DNA of 64,000 nt from Halobacillus litoralis (GCF_020524025.1 NZ_JAIVKN010000001.1:1178001-1242000), one strand, 5' to 3'; counted from the stretch's first letter, positions 52,066-62,732 are shown. Numbers and translations: made by a program. Notes: generated from the sequence alone by a model not told the origin.

Positions 52066-52231
52066 GTCATCCCCTCCCGATTATTAGAATAGTCTATTCA
52101 AAAAGGAAAAACCTGTCTTTTCCAGGTTAAAGAAGACAACTTATTATTTATTGAATTGAAAGAAGCGTCCGGTGCTCTTTATTTAAAAGTCATTTCTTCA
52201 GGATGACTTGACTTAAAGCCCTTTACCATAG

Positions 52232-52266
52232 AAAAAGGAGTCTCCTCAAGGGATGACTCCTTTTTT
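52232..52266 (-). terminator. Terminator of the cation/proton antiporter gene
   Basis: AAAAAGGAGTC pairs with GACTCCTTTTT, 11 bp, loop of 12. It ends the minus-strand gene stopping at 52290. Confidence 0.8.
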
Positions 52267-52289
52267 TCCTATTTATACAAATGATCAGC

Positions 52290-53798
52290 TTATGCATCTT
52301 TTTCTTTTTGTCTTGCTTTACTTCGCTTTACCCGCTTTTCAAGCGTACGTTTCAGCTGTTCTTTATACTTTTCTTCTACGAGAATATATAGAAAATCTCC
52401 TGAGTGAATTTCCGTTTCCCCGTATGGTGTAATGACTTCGTTATCACGGATGATCGCGCTGATGTTGGCACGATTCGGGAAACTGACCTCATGAAGTTTT
52501 TTACCTACCACTGCTGATTCCGCATTGGTTTGATACTGAATCATTTCTGCTTTAGCTTTCCCCATAGAGATCAGTTCAATAGAATGATGAGGCACATCTT
52601 TTTTCGGTCCTACGAGCTTCATTTTTTTTGCAACAAGCGAAATGGTGGAGCCCTGGACTAGGGCCGACGTCAAAACAACAAAGAAAACGAGATTGAATAA
52701 CCCCTGGCTGTTATCAAGTCCTTCGACAATCGGAAACGTGGCAAGTACGATGGGCACAGCTCCGCGAAGGCCTGCCCATGATACAAACAGCTTTTCTTTC
52801 GTTGAATAATTCATACCTAAGAGTGAGAGAAAAACTGCAATGGGCCTGGCGATCAGAATCAAGACAACGGCAAGTAACAATCCATTCAGCATGATAATGC
52901 CTGTGAACAGTTCACTCGGGAAAACGTATAACCCTAAGATGACAAACATAAGGATCTGCGCCATCCATGCAAACCCCTCATTAAATTGAAAAATCGAGTA
53001 ACGATACGTCAACTCACTGTTCCCAATAACAAGAGCTGCTACATAGACACCAAGAAATCCACTTCCTCCACTGAATGTCGTAATACTATAAGTGGCAAGA
53101 GCAAAAGCCACGGAGAATATTGGGTAGAGTGCACTGGAATCTAGTTTAATGCGATTAATGGAAAAGGAAGCAATCTTCCCTAAAGCAAGGCCGATAGCTA
53201 TACCAAGCCCCATCTGCAGGAAAAAGGTCGGGATCAGCATCCAGATTGATGATTCCTCCGATGTAATCAGTTCAATGACAGAAAGAGTGAGAAACACTGC
53301 CATCGGGTCGTTCGTCCCAGATTCGGCTTCTAGTGTTGCCCCCATTTTCGCTTTAATATTTCTTTCTTTTAAAGCAGCAAAAACAGCGGCCGCATCGGTA
53401 GACCCGACAATAGCACCAAATAGAAAGCTTTCAAGCCAGCCTAAATCAAACAATAGATAGGCAGCAAATCCAACAATTAACGAGGTTATCAACACACCGA
53501 TTGTGGCAAGTGACAAAGACGGGACGGCAACTGAGCGTACAGTTGCCCATTTCGTATGAAGACCACCTTCAAATAAAATGATAACAAGAGCGAAGACACC
53601 GATTGTCTGGGCAACCGACGCATCACTAAAATAAACAATCCCAAGCCCTTCACTACCAAAGAGCATACCGACCATAATAAATAGAATCAGGGCCGGAATT
53701 CCCCAGCGACTTGAAAATTTAGCCACAATAACCCCGCTGAACAAGAGTAAAGCAGTAAGTAATAGAAATGAATCCGTACCAAAAGCATCAAAAAACAT
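52290..53798 (-). CDS. CPA1-type K+/Na+:H+ antiporter with TrkA_C domain (NhaP2-like)
   Basis: 502 residues. About 12 or 13 membrane helices fill the first 390; motifs include F-E-G-G-L and G-S-T-D-A-A-A-V-F, L-E-A-E-S-G-T-N-D-P-M-A (ion site) and W-A-G-L-R-G-A-V-P-I. The cytosolic tail (about 400-485) is a TrkA_C/RCK-C ligand-binding domain, typical of NhaP2/CvrA potassium/proton antiporters that act in osmotic or pH control. ATG 53798 follows AAGGAGAA; the earlier reading is before that site. Confidence 0.88.
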   Translation of the reverse strand: MFFDAFGTDSFLLLTALLLFSGVIVAKFSSRWGIPALILFIMVGMLFGSEGLGIVYFSDASVAQTIGVFALVIILFEGGLHTKWATVRSVAVPSLSLATIGVLITSLIVGFAAYLLFDLGWLESFLFGAIVGSTDAAAVFAALKERNIKAKMGATLEAESGTNDPMAVFLTLSVIELITSEESSIWMLIPTFFLQMGLGIAIGLALGKIASFSINRIKLDSSALYPIFSVAFALATYSITTFSGGSGFLGVYVAALVIGNSELTYRYSIFQFNEGFAWMAQILMFVILGLYVFPSELFTGIIMLNGLLLAVVLILIARPIAVFLSLLGMNYSTKEKLFVSWAGLRGAVPIVLATFPIVEGLDNSQGLFNLVFFVVLTSALVQGSTISLVAKKMKLVGPKKDVPHHSIELISMGKAKAEMIQYQTNAESAVVGKKLHEVSFPNRANISAIIRDNEVITPYGETEIHSGDFLYILVEEKYKEQLKRTLEKRVKRSKARQKEKDA

Positions 53799-53885
53799 GG
53801 AAGGAATTCTCCTTAAAGATAAAATGAGGAACATGAGGAATGGATACCAATTTATATAAGATTATCCTATAACAAGGATTTTGAA

Positions 53886-54788
53886 TCAAAATAAATGCCT
53901 GCGGAGCCACTTCTGCATCCATACAGCTGCCTGTATACCATCACCCATAGCAGTCGTAACAAACTGAGAGTGATTAACAATATCCCCCGCTGCCCACACC
54001 CCTTCTATATTTGTCATCTTCGTCCTGGGATCTACAAACAAGTGACCGTTTTCATCCAACATCACCCCCAGCTTATCGGCAAGCTTCGTTTGAACATCAT
54101 TGCCCCCAAATCCAAGAAAAACTTTTTCAGTCTCCAGCTGAATCCCATCTTCGGTTTCCATACCTGTAACCAGTCCATTTTTATGAATCACTCTTTTTAT
54201 GCTGACCTGTTGAACGAAAATCCGCGCCTCATGTAATTCACCTTGAGCTTCTAATGAAATTTCAGCCCCATCGTGATTCACAAAGGTAACATGGTTACAC
54301 CAATAGCGGACAGCAAGTGCCATTCGGGCTCCGATATTACCAGAACCCAGCACCATTGTCTTTTTCCCTACCGTCTCATATCCATCACAATCCGGACAGA
54401 CATACAGAGAGAGACCAAGACATTCCCGAATTCCCTCAATAGCGGGAATGTTTTGCTTTATCCCTGTTGCAAATAGGAGGGTTCGACTTACAAAGCTTTC
54501 TCCCTGGGCCGTCTCGATAATAAAATCATCATAGGATTTATAGACATGAGAAACAACCGCATGTCGTTGTTTCACCCCCAGCTGTTCTGCCTGCTTTTTC
54601 CCTCGTTCTAATAAATATGATCCCTTGACACCTTCTGGGTAGCCGAGAATATTATTATACTGATTGCATAAAGAAGCACGTCCCTCCCCCGCATCAATGA
54701 TTAATACGGACCTGAGATAACGACCTAACTGTATACTTGCCTGCAGACCGGCAATTCCACCACCAATGACAATACAATCATATATCAA
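53886..54788 (-). CDS. Thioredoxin-reductase-like flavoprotein
   Basis: 300 residues. FAD motif G-G-G-I-A-G-L (9-15), second nucleotide motif G-S-G-N-I-G-A (148-154) and the C-terminal V-W-A-A-G-D-I. The redox pair is C131-P-D-C134 in V-C-P-D-C-D-G. The layout fits a small pyridine-nucleotide disulfide reductase like TrxB or the bacillithiol-disulfide-reductase type, but main thioredoxin reductases have C-A-T-C or C-A-V-C. The natural substrate is not known. Confidence 0.82.
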   Translation of the reverse strand: MIYDCIVIGGGIAGLQASIQLGRYLRSVLIIDAGEGRASLCNQYNNILGYPEGVKGSYLLERGKKQAEQLGVKQRHAVVSHVYKSYDDFIIETAQGESFVSRTLLFATGIKQNIPAIEGIRECLGLSLYVCPDCDGYETVGKKTMVLGSGNIGARMALAVRYWCNHVTFVNHDGAEISLEAQGELHEARIFVQQVSIKRVIHKNGLVTGMETEDGIQLETEKVFLGFGGNDVQTKLADKLGVMLDENGHLFVDPRTKMTNIEGVWAAGDIVNHSQFVTTAMGDGIQAAVWMQKWLRRHLF

Positions 54789-54901
54789 AAGCCCCGCATC
54801 CCTTCCGCATTTGCCCTTACTTTCCCCAGCATGATTTGTTTTACTCTCTTATAAGTATTTGCTAAAATGATTGGATGAAAAAGGAAATAAGGGGCGTGCT
54901 T

Positions 54902-55276
54902 ATGAAAAAAGCTTTTCTTCTTACCTTGTTTTTCCTTTCTGCCTGCACTTCCTATAAAGAGATCCACTATTCAGGGGTGGGAGATCAATGGCAGGTAGAA
55001 TACCATGCTGAAATCGTCGGAAATAAAAGCCAAAGAACCAGCTTTGTGATTACATACATGGGTCAGTATCCGAAACCTAAAAAAATGACCTATCAGATTC
55101 AATCAGATCGTTTTTCTCACACAGGATCATCCAGCACCGACCGTGGTATCCAATCCATCAACCGGGATGGATTGGACTGCCAATCATGCAAGACATTAAC
55201 AAAAGATACAGATATTCAGGCGAAGATATGGTCAGATGGGCGCACAGAAGTTATTGACTTAGACTTAATGGAGTAG
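54902..55276 (+). CDS. Lipoprotein of unknown function
   Basis: 124 residues with a lipoprotein signal (M-K-K-A-F-L-L then L-S-A-C; C15). The mature part contains two cysteines in C-Q-S-C and many Thr/Ser/Lys residues. No domain recognised. ATG 54902 follows AAGGGGCG at a suitable distance. It starts divergently, 113 bases from the flavoprotein gene. Confidence 0.65.
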   Translation: MKKAFLLTLFFLSACTSYKEIHYSGVGDQWQVEYHAEIVGNKSQRTSFVITYMGQYPKPKKMTYQIQSDRFSHTGSSSTDRGIQSINRDGLDCQSCKTLTKDTDIQAKIWSDGRTEVIDLDLME

Positions 55277-55362
55277 AATTTTGCACTTTTCCCCTGTCAC
55301 TCTTCAACAATCCCCTTTATAATAGGTAAGGATGAACTTAACGAAGGAAAAGGTGTTAAACA

Positions 55363-56919
55363 ATGAGCTTACTCACAGTAAAAAATTTGAGTCACGGCTT
55401 CGGTGATCGTGCAATTTTCGAAGACGTGTCTTTTCGTTTATTAAAAGGAGAACACATCGGTTTAATCGGCGCTAACGGCGAAGGAAAATCGACGTTTATG
55501 AATATTATTACCGGCAAGCTTGAGCCGGATGCTGGTAAGATTACCTGGTCGAAAAGAATCCGCATCGGTTATTTAGACCAGCATGCGGATCTGAAGCAGG
55601 GCATGACCATTCGAGACGTTCTGCGCACTGCCTTTCAGTACTTGTTTGATATGGAACAGGAAATGAATGATTTGTTTGCCAAAATGGGAGAAGCCGGACC
55701 GGATGAACTCGAAGCTCTTCTTGAAGAAACTGGTGTTTTGCAGGATGCCCTGACAAACAACGACTTCTATACAATTGATGCCAAAGTCGATGAAGTCGCA
55801 AATGGCCTTGGTCTGAACGACATTGGACTTGAACGTGATGTTCATGACTTAAGCGGAGGACAGCGTACAAAAGTACTGCTGGCAAAGCTTCTCTTAGAGA
55901 AACCTGATATTCTGCTTCTAGATGAGCCAACCAACTACCTGGATGTCGAACATATCGAATGGCTGCGTACCTACCTTCAGGAATATGAGAATGCGTTTAT
56001 ACTAATTTCCCATGATATTCCGTTTTTAAATAGTGTCGTCAATTTGATCTATCACATGGAAAATCAGGAATTGAGCCGCTACCCGGGTGATTATAACGAA
56101 TTCCTGCGTGTTTATGATATGAAAAAACAGCAGCTGGAAGCCGCTTATAAAAAGCAGCAGAAAGAGATCGCCAATCTGAAGGACTTCGTAGCTCGAAACA
56201 AAGCTAACGCAGCCACAAGTAAGATGGCGATGAGCCGCCAAAAGAAACTTGATAAGATGGACGTCATTGAACTGGACTCGGAGAAACCAAAACCACAGTT
56301 TAATTTCAAACAGGCCAGGACTCCTGGTAAGTACTTGTTTGAAACGAAAGACCTGGTTATTGGTTATGACGAGCCGCTTTCAAGACCACTAAATCTTTCG
56401 ATGGAACGTGGTCAGAAAATTGCTTTGTCCGGCGCGAACGGCATTGGTAAAACAACCCTTCTCAAAAGTATTCTGGGTGAAATCAAACCGGTATCAGGAT
56501 CTGTGGAACTTGGGGACCATCTGCACATTGGTTACTTCGAACAGGAACTGAAAGACATCGGCAGCAACACCTGTATCGAGGAAGTGTGGGAAGAATTCCG
56601 CCACTTCACCCAGTATGAAGTCCGTGCAGCTCTGGCAAAGTGCGGTCTGACCCGTAAACACATTGAAAGTAAAGTACAGGTTCTAAGCGGAGGGGAAAAA
56701 GCGAAAGTCCGCCTCTGCAAACTGATTAATAAAGAAACGAACCTGCTCGTATTGGATGAACCGACAAACCACTTAGATGTCGATGCAAAAGCTGAATTAA
56801 AGCGCGCCCTAAAAGAATATAAAGGAAGCGTTCTGCTCATCTCTCACGAACCTGAATTCTATCAGGATATTGTGACTGATGTTTGGAACTGTGAGGACTG
56901 GACTACAAAAGTATTTTAA
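55363..56919 (+). CDS. yfmM: ABC-F ribosome-associated ATPase (YfmM-type)
   Basis: 518 residues, two ABC domains and no membrane part. Walker A motifs G-A-N-G-E-G-K-S (about 37) and G-A-N-G-I-G-K-T; signatures L-S-G-G-Q-R-T and L-S-G-G-E-K-A; Walker B L-L-L-D-E-P-T-N in both halves. The sequence between the halves is the P-site tRNA interaction motif linker with A-A-Y-K-K-Q-Q-K-E-I. Length and sequence match B. subtilis YfmM, a translation factor family that resolves stalled ribosomes or gives antibiotic protection. GAAGGAAAAGGTG precedes the ATG. Confidence 0.92.
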   Translation: MSLLTVKNLSHGFGDRAIFEDVSFRLLKGEHIGLIGANGEGKSTFMNIITGKLEPDAGKITWSKRIRIGYLDQHADLKQGMTIRDVLRTAFQYLFDMEQEMNDLFAKMGEAGPDELEALLEETGVLQDALTNNDFYTIDAKVDEVANGLGLNDIGLERDVHDLSGGQRTKVLLAKLLLEKPDILLLDEPTNYLDVEHIEWLRTYLQEYENAFILISHDIPFLNSVVNLIYHMENQELSRYPGDYNEFLRVYDMKKQQLEAAYKKQQKEIANLKDFVARNKANAATSKMAMSRQKKLDKMDVIELDSEKPKPQFNFKQARTPGKYLFETKDLVIGYDEPLSRPLNLSMERGQKIALSGANGIGKTTLLKSILGEIKPVSGSVELGDHLHIGYFEQELKDIGSNTCIEEVWEEFRHFTQYEVRAALAKCGLTRKHIESKVQVLSGGEKAKVRLCKLINKETNLLVLDEPTNHLDVDAKAELKRALKEYKGSVLLISHEPEFYQDIVTDVWNCEDWTTKVF

Positions 56920-56942
56920 TAGTCCCCTCTTTCCTGCTAAAG

Positions 56943-56972
56943 AAAGGAATCCCCATACAAGGGGGTTCCTTT
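56943..56972 (+). terminator. Terminator of the ABC-F gene
   Basis: 12-bp stem AAAGGAATCCCC/GGGGGTTCCTTT including one G-U pair, followed by a long T run. Confidence 0.85.
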
Positions 56973-57179
56973 TTTTACTTTTTTATAAATAGCAATCTGG
57001 AACAAATCCGTTGTACGGTTGGATTTAATTGACACCGCTTTTTCCATAACCATCATTTTCTATAATTTTTCCCTTCCAGGATTTCACGATTGACACTAAA
57101 AACAATCGCTAATAGAATGTGGTCACGTTTCTGAGGAAGACCTCTGACGCAACTTTAATATGGAAGGGAGGAAGTGATC

Positions 57180-57821
57180 ATGATTTATCGCTCTGTGGTT
57201 TATTTAATAGGCATGCTCATTAATTTCTTTGGCGTAGCCTTACTAATCAACGCTACACTTGGCGCTGGATTTTGGACATCATTTTTTATAGGAGTATCCG
57301 ACCACCTTGGCTATACAGTAGGGTTTTGGTACGGTGCTTTCCAACTGCTTATCATTTTCATTAACGCAAAATTAATGAACAAAATGCCGGAGACGAGGGC
57401 TGTTATACCGGTAGTTATGGAAAGTATAATATTAGACTTCTGGCTGGAGTTTGTCTTTGCAAATGTCGATCTTTCACAAGCTCCTTATCTACTACAGGTA
57501 CTCACATTATTGACAGGGGTAGCGATTATCGGATTAGGGGTAGCGATTTATATTCTTCCGCAATTCCCCCGCGCACCTGTTGACCAGCTGTTTCTTGCCG
57601 TCAGTTCACGCTTTCAGATGAGTCTGCAGGCTGGTCAAACGACAATAGCGGTAATCATGACTTCTCTTGCCCTTTTGATCGGAGGACCTGTCGGACTTGG
57701 TACACTGGCTCCAATGTTATTTTTGGGACCCGTGATTCAATTTTGTTATACGAGAGCGTACCCGCTCTATTACAAATTCCATCCATCTGGTGAAAAAGCT
57801 TATCAGCACGCTCTTGAATAA
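57180..57821 (+). CDS. YczE/YyaS-family membrane protein
   Basis: 213 residues with five or six hydrophobic segments. The YczE-type pattern G-M-x-x-N-F-x-G-V-A-L-L-I-N-A-T-L-G at the N-terminus and L-P-Q-F-P-R-A-P-V-D near residue 125 are visible. In B. subtilis the YczE protein is required for bacillaene/surfactin-type sfp-dependent production by an unknown route; here the role is open. ATG 57180 follows GGGAGGAA; the GTG six bases earlier is too close to it. Confidence 0.78.
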   Translation: MIYRSVVYLIGMLINFFGVALLINATLGAGFWTSFFIGVSDHLGYTVGFWYGAFQLLIIFINAKLMNKMPETRAVIPVVMESIILDFWLEFVFANVDLSQAPYLLQVLTLLTGVAIIGLGVAIYILPQFPRAPVDQLFLAVSSRFQMSLQAGQTTIAVIMTSLALLIGGPVGLGTLAPMLFLGPVIQFCYTRAYPLYYKFHPSGEKAYQHALE

Positions 57822-57831
57822 GAGTAATAAT

Positions 57832-57877
57832 AAAAAAGAAGGAAGAGACTTCGATGCAGCTCTCTTCCTTCTTTTTT
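57832..57877 (+). terminator. Strong terminator after the YczE-type gene
   Basis: 16-bp perfect stem (AAAAAAGAAGGAAGAG and complement) with a 14-base loop. Confidence 0.88.
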
Positions 57878-58138
57878 AATGATTTTCTTTTTGTTTATCT
57901 TTCATTGTGCCCTGATAAAATCCTAATTTATCCCTCTGCTTTATTATAAACTTTCCCCCCGTTCAACAAGTCCTTCTTGAATATCAGAGTAAACAAGGGG
58001 ATAGAACAGTCTCTTCTCCTACACCTTCACATAAGAATTTAAACTGATGTCTACTTTAAGTAAAAGCATAAGTCATGAATCTTATAAAGACTTTGTGATA
58101 TAGTACAAAATGAAAATTTGGTTTGGGAGGAAAAAAAA
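57878..58138. other. Promoter-containing spacer of the nitroreductase gene
   Basis: AT-rich, no gene-like frame. A TATAGT at about 58100 could be the -10 of a promoter, but its -35 is not convincing. TTGGGAGG lies just before the next start codon. Confidence 0.4.
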
Positions 58139-58816
58139 ATGATCAACAAAGAGGATAAAAAGCAACAAATTTTAGAAGCTGCTGAATTTCGATATGCTAC
58201 AAAGAACTTTGATCCTGATCGAATCATTCCTGAAGAAGACTTCCGCTTTCTTTTAGAGGTTGGACGTCTTTCTCCAAGCTCTTTTGGTTATGAACCCTGG
58301 CGCTTTGTGGTCGTACAAAATGAGGAATTAAGACAGAAGATTAAAGATACGGCCTGGGGAGCCTTTGGTAAACTTCCAGATGCCAGTCATTTTGTCATTT
58401 TTCTATCACGCACCCGGAAAGATACCCAATATGACTCGGCCTACTTAAAAGAACAGCTGAAGACTGTGAAAGGTCTGCCGGATGAACATGCACAGAAGTT
58501 TATCAGCCGAATAGAAGAATTTCAAAAAGAGGACTTCCAGCTCCTAGATGGAGACCGGCCGCTCTTTGACTGGGCCAGTAAACAAACGTACATCGCTCTT
58601 TCGAATATGATGACAGCTGCCGCTGAAATTGGCATCGATTCCTGTCCAATCGAAGGATTCCCAATGAAAGAAATGAATCAGCTTCTTGAAGAAGAAGGTT
58701 TGTTGGAAGACGGTAGTTTCGGAATTTCTGTGATGTGTGCGTTTGGTTACCGTGCGGAGGATCAGCCTGAGAAAAAGCGCCGTTCCTTTGACGATATCGT
58801 TCAATGGATCGATTAA
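58139..58816 (+). CDS. NAD(P)H-dependent nitroreductase family protein
   Basis: 225 residues, FMN-binding nitroreductase fold of the YfkO/NfsB type. Visible are the FMN-binding R-Y-A-T-K-N-F near residue 18, L-S-P-S-S-F-G near 44, and G-I-D-S-C-P-I-E-G-F near 170. These are soluble flavoproteins that reduce quinones and nitro compounds. The ATG at 58139 is preceded by GGGAGG; the longer reading begins upstream of it. Confidence 0.88.
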   Translation: MINKEDKKQQILEAAEFRYATKNFDPDRIIPEEDFRFLLEVGRLSPSSFGYEPWRFVVVQNEELRQKIKDTAWGAFGKLPDASHFVIFLSRTRKDTQYDSAYLKEQLKTVKGLPDEHAQKFISRIEEFQKEDFQLLDGDRPLFDWASKQTYIALSNMMTAAAEIGIDSCPIEGFPMKEMNQLLEEEGLLEDGSFGISVMCAFGYRAEDQPEKKRRSFDDIVQWID

Positions 58817-58862
58817 TTTCTTTCCTAAGATGATACACTGTATTCGGTGATTATTTACATGA

Positions 58863-58894
58863 AACAAGCTCAGAGAAAGTTCTCTGAGCTTGTT
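58863..58894. terminator. Bidirectional terminator
   Basis: 14-bp stem (AACAAGCTCAGAGA and complement) with an AAGT loop and a long T run, shared by the convergent nitroreductase and P450 genes. Confidence 0.88.
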
Positions 58895-58932
58895 TTTTTA
58901 AGAGTACAAACAACTATTTAAAAGTTGATTTA

Positions 58933-61900
58933 TTATGCTCCAGCCCACACATCTTTTGCAATCCGTCCTGATTGTTCCAGATGATTGAACCATGCAGCTG
59001 CTTCCTCTTCACTGATCTTGTGTTTGTTTCGATAATTTCTGATTAAAGTTTCTGTCACTTCTGGAGCCATCTTACTTCCATCACCGCAGATATAAAGATG
59101 CGCTCCTTTTTCAAGAAGTTCAAGGAGGTGGTCCGCTTGTGCATCCATTAGATGCTGAACATACACCTTCGTTTCCTGGTCTTGACGGGAAAAGGCTGTA
59201 TGAAGAGTGACAAGACCTTTTTCCTCAGCATCTTTCAGTTCTTCTTTATACAAAAAGTCCTGCTCGGGGTGTCGACAGCCGAAATAAAGATGAGCCTCTC
59301 CTAATTCAGCACCACCTTTCTGCAAGACCTCCCTTGACTGAAGAAAGCCTCTGAATGGGGCGATTCCCGTCCCGGGCCCTACCATAATGATTGGTGTTCC
59401 CGGGTCCTCAGGAAGTTGGAAGTCGGTTTCAGGTGTCCGGATAAAGCAGGCAATTTTATCTGATGATTCACGAGAAGCAAGATAGTTTGAACTGATCCCC
59501 TGAAAGACACCTTTTCCACTCCAAGCCTGACCATTGACGACTCCCACTGTGATACTGGTCTGCTCCTCTCTCACAAGTGGAGAGCTCGAGATGGAATAAT
59601 ACCGGATTCGTAAAGATGGCAGCAAGGCAAGAAATTGTTCAAACTCCATCATACAAGATGGATACTCTTCCAATAACTCGAGCATTGTCTGCCGTTTATT
59701 TAAGATTTCTTTTTTATAGATTTCATCCTCCAACAACTGCTCTAACTCCTGTTTGTGGGGAGGACAAGGGTTACTAGCAGCGAGTTCACGGATTTGAGCT
59801 CGTGTTGCTGGTTCCTGCAGTTCTACATAAGAAGACAACAGTTCCCCAAGCTGTACCGGCTGATTTGTAGGGAGATGGGCGGCCTTCCCTGTTCCTTCTC
59901 CAAGCACCACAAATGCCTCCCGCTTCAAATCGAAACGTTCCAGAGCACGAGCGATGAGTTGTGGATGGTTTTCAGGGAGTACTCCTAAGTGATCGCCTTC
60001 TTTATATGAAACACCCTCAGGCAGCTTCAATTCGATATGGCGTGTGCTGCGTTCTCCGGAATTTTGAAGTTCCCGGTTCTCCACTACTTCTGCTGTAAAC
60101 GCATCATAGGTGCGCGCAAGTGGTGTATAGCTGGAGCCACTGACGAAACTCATAGAGATCGAACTAGAAGTATCCGATGATTCTTCCATTTCAAGATCGA
60201 AATGAGAAGCAAGGTTTTCCCATAGCTGTTTCTCCCATTTTTCGAACTCACCATCAAAGTCGTCACTCGCATCCCCTTCTCCACGAGGTACTATTTTTTC
60301 AGCTCCCTTAGCTTGAAGCTGCTCATCGATTAAAACAGGGATACGCTGGTACGTATTGGCCCAGTTGCGGTCACCACAGCCGAATACCGCGTAAGAAACC
60401 CCTGAGAGCTCATCGTCCGCGAGTGTTGGAATCCATTCCACAAATGCAGCAGCATTATCAGGTGGATGTCCATTATAAGAAGCTGATACCAGGACAACTG
60501 CACCTTCTTTCGGAAGATGGTTCGTATAATTATCAAGCGGTTCTACATTTGTGTTAAAGCCTAGAGCGGATCCTTTTTCGGCTATTTCACGTGCTACACC
60601 TTCTGCTGTTCCCAGGTTTGAACCATATAAGACAAGCAGGGGTGTGCCATGGGAAGTCGAAGCCATAGCCACATGCTCTTCGGCCTCTTCTTTCATAGAA
60701 TTGTCAGACGGCATTTGAAACAATGACCCTTCTTTTCGTTGGCGGACTTTCATCGTCAGTCCTTCCGGCTTTAATGTCAGTGTCTCTTTTACATCAAGCT
60801 GATAATTCGAATGATCATTCAACTCAAAATGCTGAAGCACCATTCCAAGAACTAGTGTTGCTTCATGCAGAGCGAACTGCTGTCCAATACAAGCACGCTG
60901 GCCGTTACCAAATGGTTTATATGCCTGGTGTGGTACAGAAGAGGGGTCCTCAAATCGTTCCGGTTTAAAGGATTCCACGTCATCTCCCCACACAGCTGTA
61001 TCCCGGTGAAGTTCAGGGATAAGTAAAGTAAACGTATCGCCTTTTTCCACAGCATATTCACCTGCAAGGGTTGTATCTTCTTTTGCATACAGTGTGAAAG
61101 CTGGTGCGGTCGGCCATAATCTCAACGTTTCGTTAAGGATCATACGTACATATTTTAATTGCTTCACTTGTTTATAGGAAGGTGTATCCTCACCAAGGAC
61201 CTCGTCAACTTCCTTGTATGCCTTCTGCAGTTTGTCAGGATTTTTAAGTAAGTAATAGATGGCGAAAGAAAGCAGTCCACTTGTTGTCTCATGACCAGCA
61301 ATTAAAAAGGTGATGATTTGAAACCGGATATTTTCATCGTCCAGTTTTTCACCTGTCTCAGGATCCTTTCCTTTTAACATGTGGGAAAGCAAATCGTTTT
61401 CCCCTTGATCCCCGTCCTGCTTACGCTCTTCTATTAAGTCATCAACAAGATTAAACATGTAGTCAATGTCTTCTTTATATTGACGCTTGGTTTTAACCAT
61501 CAGCTTGTCTTGAATTCCAAGACGCTGACTCTGGTTCATCGACTCATCAAGAGCACGAACCATTTTTTCTACAAAGGGATGCATATTTTCCCGGTAAAAG
61601 CTGTTGAAACGGAAATCAAATCCACATAACCCAATTGTATCAAGAGTTAACCGTGTCATGTCATCAGGTACTTCTATCGCTTCATTTGGGTTAAGACGTT
61701 TCCATTTCTGAATCAGCTGCATCGCAAGGTCCAGCATTTTCTCGTGATAGCCTTTCATAGCCTGCTGACTGAAGCTTGGTAAAAGAATGTTGTGTGCCTT
61801 CTGCCAGTTTGGTTCTCCCGTTCCACTTGTAAATAGGCCGTCCCCGCCGAAAGCGCGGACTTTCTGTAGAGCAGGACCAATCTTCTTATCAAAACGCTTC

Positions 61901-62097
61901 TCATCCGTTATTTCAGCCGCAAATTTTGCACTCGAGACAAATGTGCTGGTTCTACCCGGAAACTGGAATTGATAAATAGGGCCAAGCTCCCTTGCCATCT
62001 TCATGAACGACTGGATGGGCTTATCACGATCTAAAGCTGGCAGATTTCCAAGCGGTCCGTACCCTTTTGGTCTTGGTAGATTTTCAGTATGGTTCAT
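58933..62097 (-). CDS. Self-sufficient cytochrome P450/NADPH-P450 reductase (CYP102A, P450 BM3 type)
   Basis: 1054 residues, one chain joining a fatty-acid-hydroxylating P450 to its reductase. Heme domain: I-helix A-G-H-E-T-T (267-272), E-x-x-R in N-E-T-L-R (322-326) and heme cysteine C403 in [11 protein letters not shown]89 matches BM3 F87 and R49 matches R47 of the substrate entrance, while the equivalents of Y51 and W90 are F53 and G. Reductase half: FMN motif [10 protein letters not shown] near 495, FAD motif [13 protein letters not shown] motif Y-I-C-G-D-G. It hydroxylates long-chain fatty acids near the end. TetR gene and operator lie directly upstream, as in Bacillus megaterium. Confidence 0.95.
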   Translation of the reverse strand: MNHTENLPRPKGYGPLGNLPALDRDKPIQSFMKMARELGPIYQFQFPGRTSTFVSSAKFAAEITDEKRFDKKIGPALQKVRAFGGDGLFTSGTGEPNWQKAHNILLPSFSQQAMKGYHEKMLDLAMQLIQKWKRLNPNEAIEVPDDMTRLTLDTIGLCGFDFRFNSFYRENMHPFVEKMVRALDESMNQSQRLGIQDKLMVKTKRQYKEDIDYMFNLVDDLIEERKQDGDQGENDLLSHMLKGKDPETGEKLDDENIRFQIITFLIAGHETTSGLLSFAIYYLLKNPDKLQKAYKEVDEVLGEDTPSYKQVKQLKYVRMILNETLRLWPTAPAFTLYAKEDTTLAGEYAVEKGDTFTLLIPELHRDTAVWGDDVESFKPERFEDPSSVPHQAYKPFGNGQRACIGQQFALHEATLVLGMVLQHFELNDHSNYQLDVKETLTLKPEGLTMKVRQRKEGSLFQMPSDNSMKEEAEEHVAMASTSHGTPLLVLYGSNLGTAEGVAREIAEKGSALGFNTNVEPLDNYTNHLPKEGAVVLVSASYNGHPPDNAAAFVEWIPTLADDELSGVSYAVFGCGDRNWANTYQRIPVLIDEQLQAKGAEKIVPRGEGDASDDFDGEFEKWEKQLWENLASHFDLEMEESSDTSSSISMSFVSGSSYTPLARTYDAFTAEVVENRELQNSGERSTRHIELKLPEGVSYKEGDHLGVLPENHPQLIARALERFDLKREAFVVLGEGTGKAAHLPTNQPVQLGELLSSYVELQEPATRAQIRELAASNPCPPHKQELEQLLEDEIYKKEILNKRQTMLELLEEYPSCMMEFEQFLALLPSLRIRYYSISSSPLVREEQTSITVGVVNGQAWSGKGVFQGISSNYLASRESSDKIACFIRTPETDFQLPEDPGTPIIMVGPGTGIAPFRGFLQSREVLQKGGAELGEAHLYFGCRHPEQDFLYKEELKDAEEKGLVTLHTAFSRQDQETKVYVQHLMDAQADHLLELLEKGAHLYICGDGSKMAPEVTETLIRNYRNKHKISEEEAAAWFNHLEQSGRIAKDVWAGA

Positions 62098-62122
62098 GAA
62101 CCATCACCTCTTTCATAGTTTA

Positions 62123-62140
62123 GGAATGAATGTTCATTCC
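62123..62140 (-). promoter_or_regulatory. TetR (Bm3R1-type) operator before the P450 gene
   Basis: GGAATGAATGTTCATTCC, an 18-base near-perfect dyad. It matches closely the 20-base B. megaterium Bm3R1 operator half-site GGAATGAA as I recall it. It lies 26 bases before the P450 start. Confidence 0.8.
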
Positions 62141-62162
62141 GTACATGGGATAAGAGACGCCA

Positions 62163-62732
62163 TCAATCATGATGGCGGACTGCATCCCAGCAACTCTCTT
62201 CTACACCTTTTAACAATTCTTCTGATACCTCTATCTCACCAGCACGAATCAGCTGCTGTAATTCCAGGAATCCACCAAAAATGATCGCAATTAAGGCTAG
62301 AGACGGTAGGTCCCGAATTTCCTTCTTCTCTTTTCCACGATCAAGAAAATCCCTTAAAATAGACCAAAGATGAGTGAAATAATCCTTACTCCTATCATCA
62401 AGAAAATAAGCAGCATTATGAGTCTTAATAAAATACAGCGCATGTTCATGCTCATTTGTGAAACGGACCAGCCGATGGAATAAATGATGGAATTGGTTTC
62501 GAACACCGCTCTGGTGAGGAAAGTCCTCTTCCAAAAGCGAAGTCAAAACACCCACATGGTGCTGGAACAGAGTGTTAACGAGAACTTCTTTGTTCTCAAA
62601 ATAACGATAAATGGTTCCAGCACCGACTCTTGCATCATTGGCAATCATCGGTATCGTAGTGGCGTCAAAACCTCGCTCTGCAAACAACGTCAGCGCGCTG
62701 TGCAGGATGTTATCTCGTTTGGTTGTTGCCAT
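62163..62732 (-). CDS. TetR-family repressor, Bm3R1-like
   Basis: 189 residues: N-terminal helix-turn-helix (F-A-E-R-G-F-D-A-T-T-I-P-M-I-A-N near 17-32 and G-A-G-T-I-Y-R-Y-F-E-N-K near 38-49) and a helical ligand domain. In B. megaterium Bm3R1 represses itself and the P450 gene and lets go when fatty acids or barbiturates are present. The same gene order and two matching operators (one before this gene, one before the P450) make the same circuit likely. GGAGAG precedes the ATG. Confidence 0.9.
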   Translation of the reverse strand: MATTKRDNILHSALTLFAERGFDATTIPMIANDARVGAGTIYRYFENKEVLVNTLFQHHVGVLTSLLEEDFPHQSGVRNQFHHLFHRLVRFTNEHEHALYFIKTHNAAYFLDDRSKDYFTHLWSILRDFLDRGKEKKEIRDLPSLALIAIIFGGFLELQQLIRAGEIEVSEELLKGVEESCWDAVRHHD

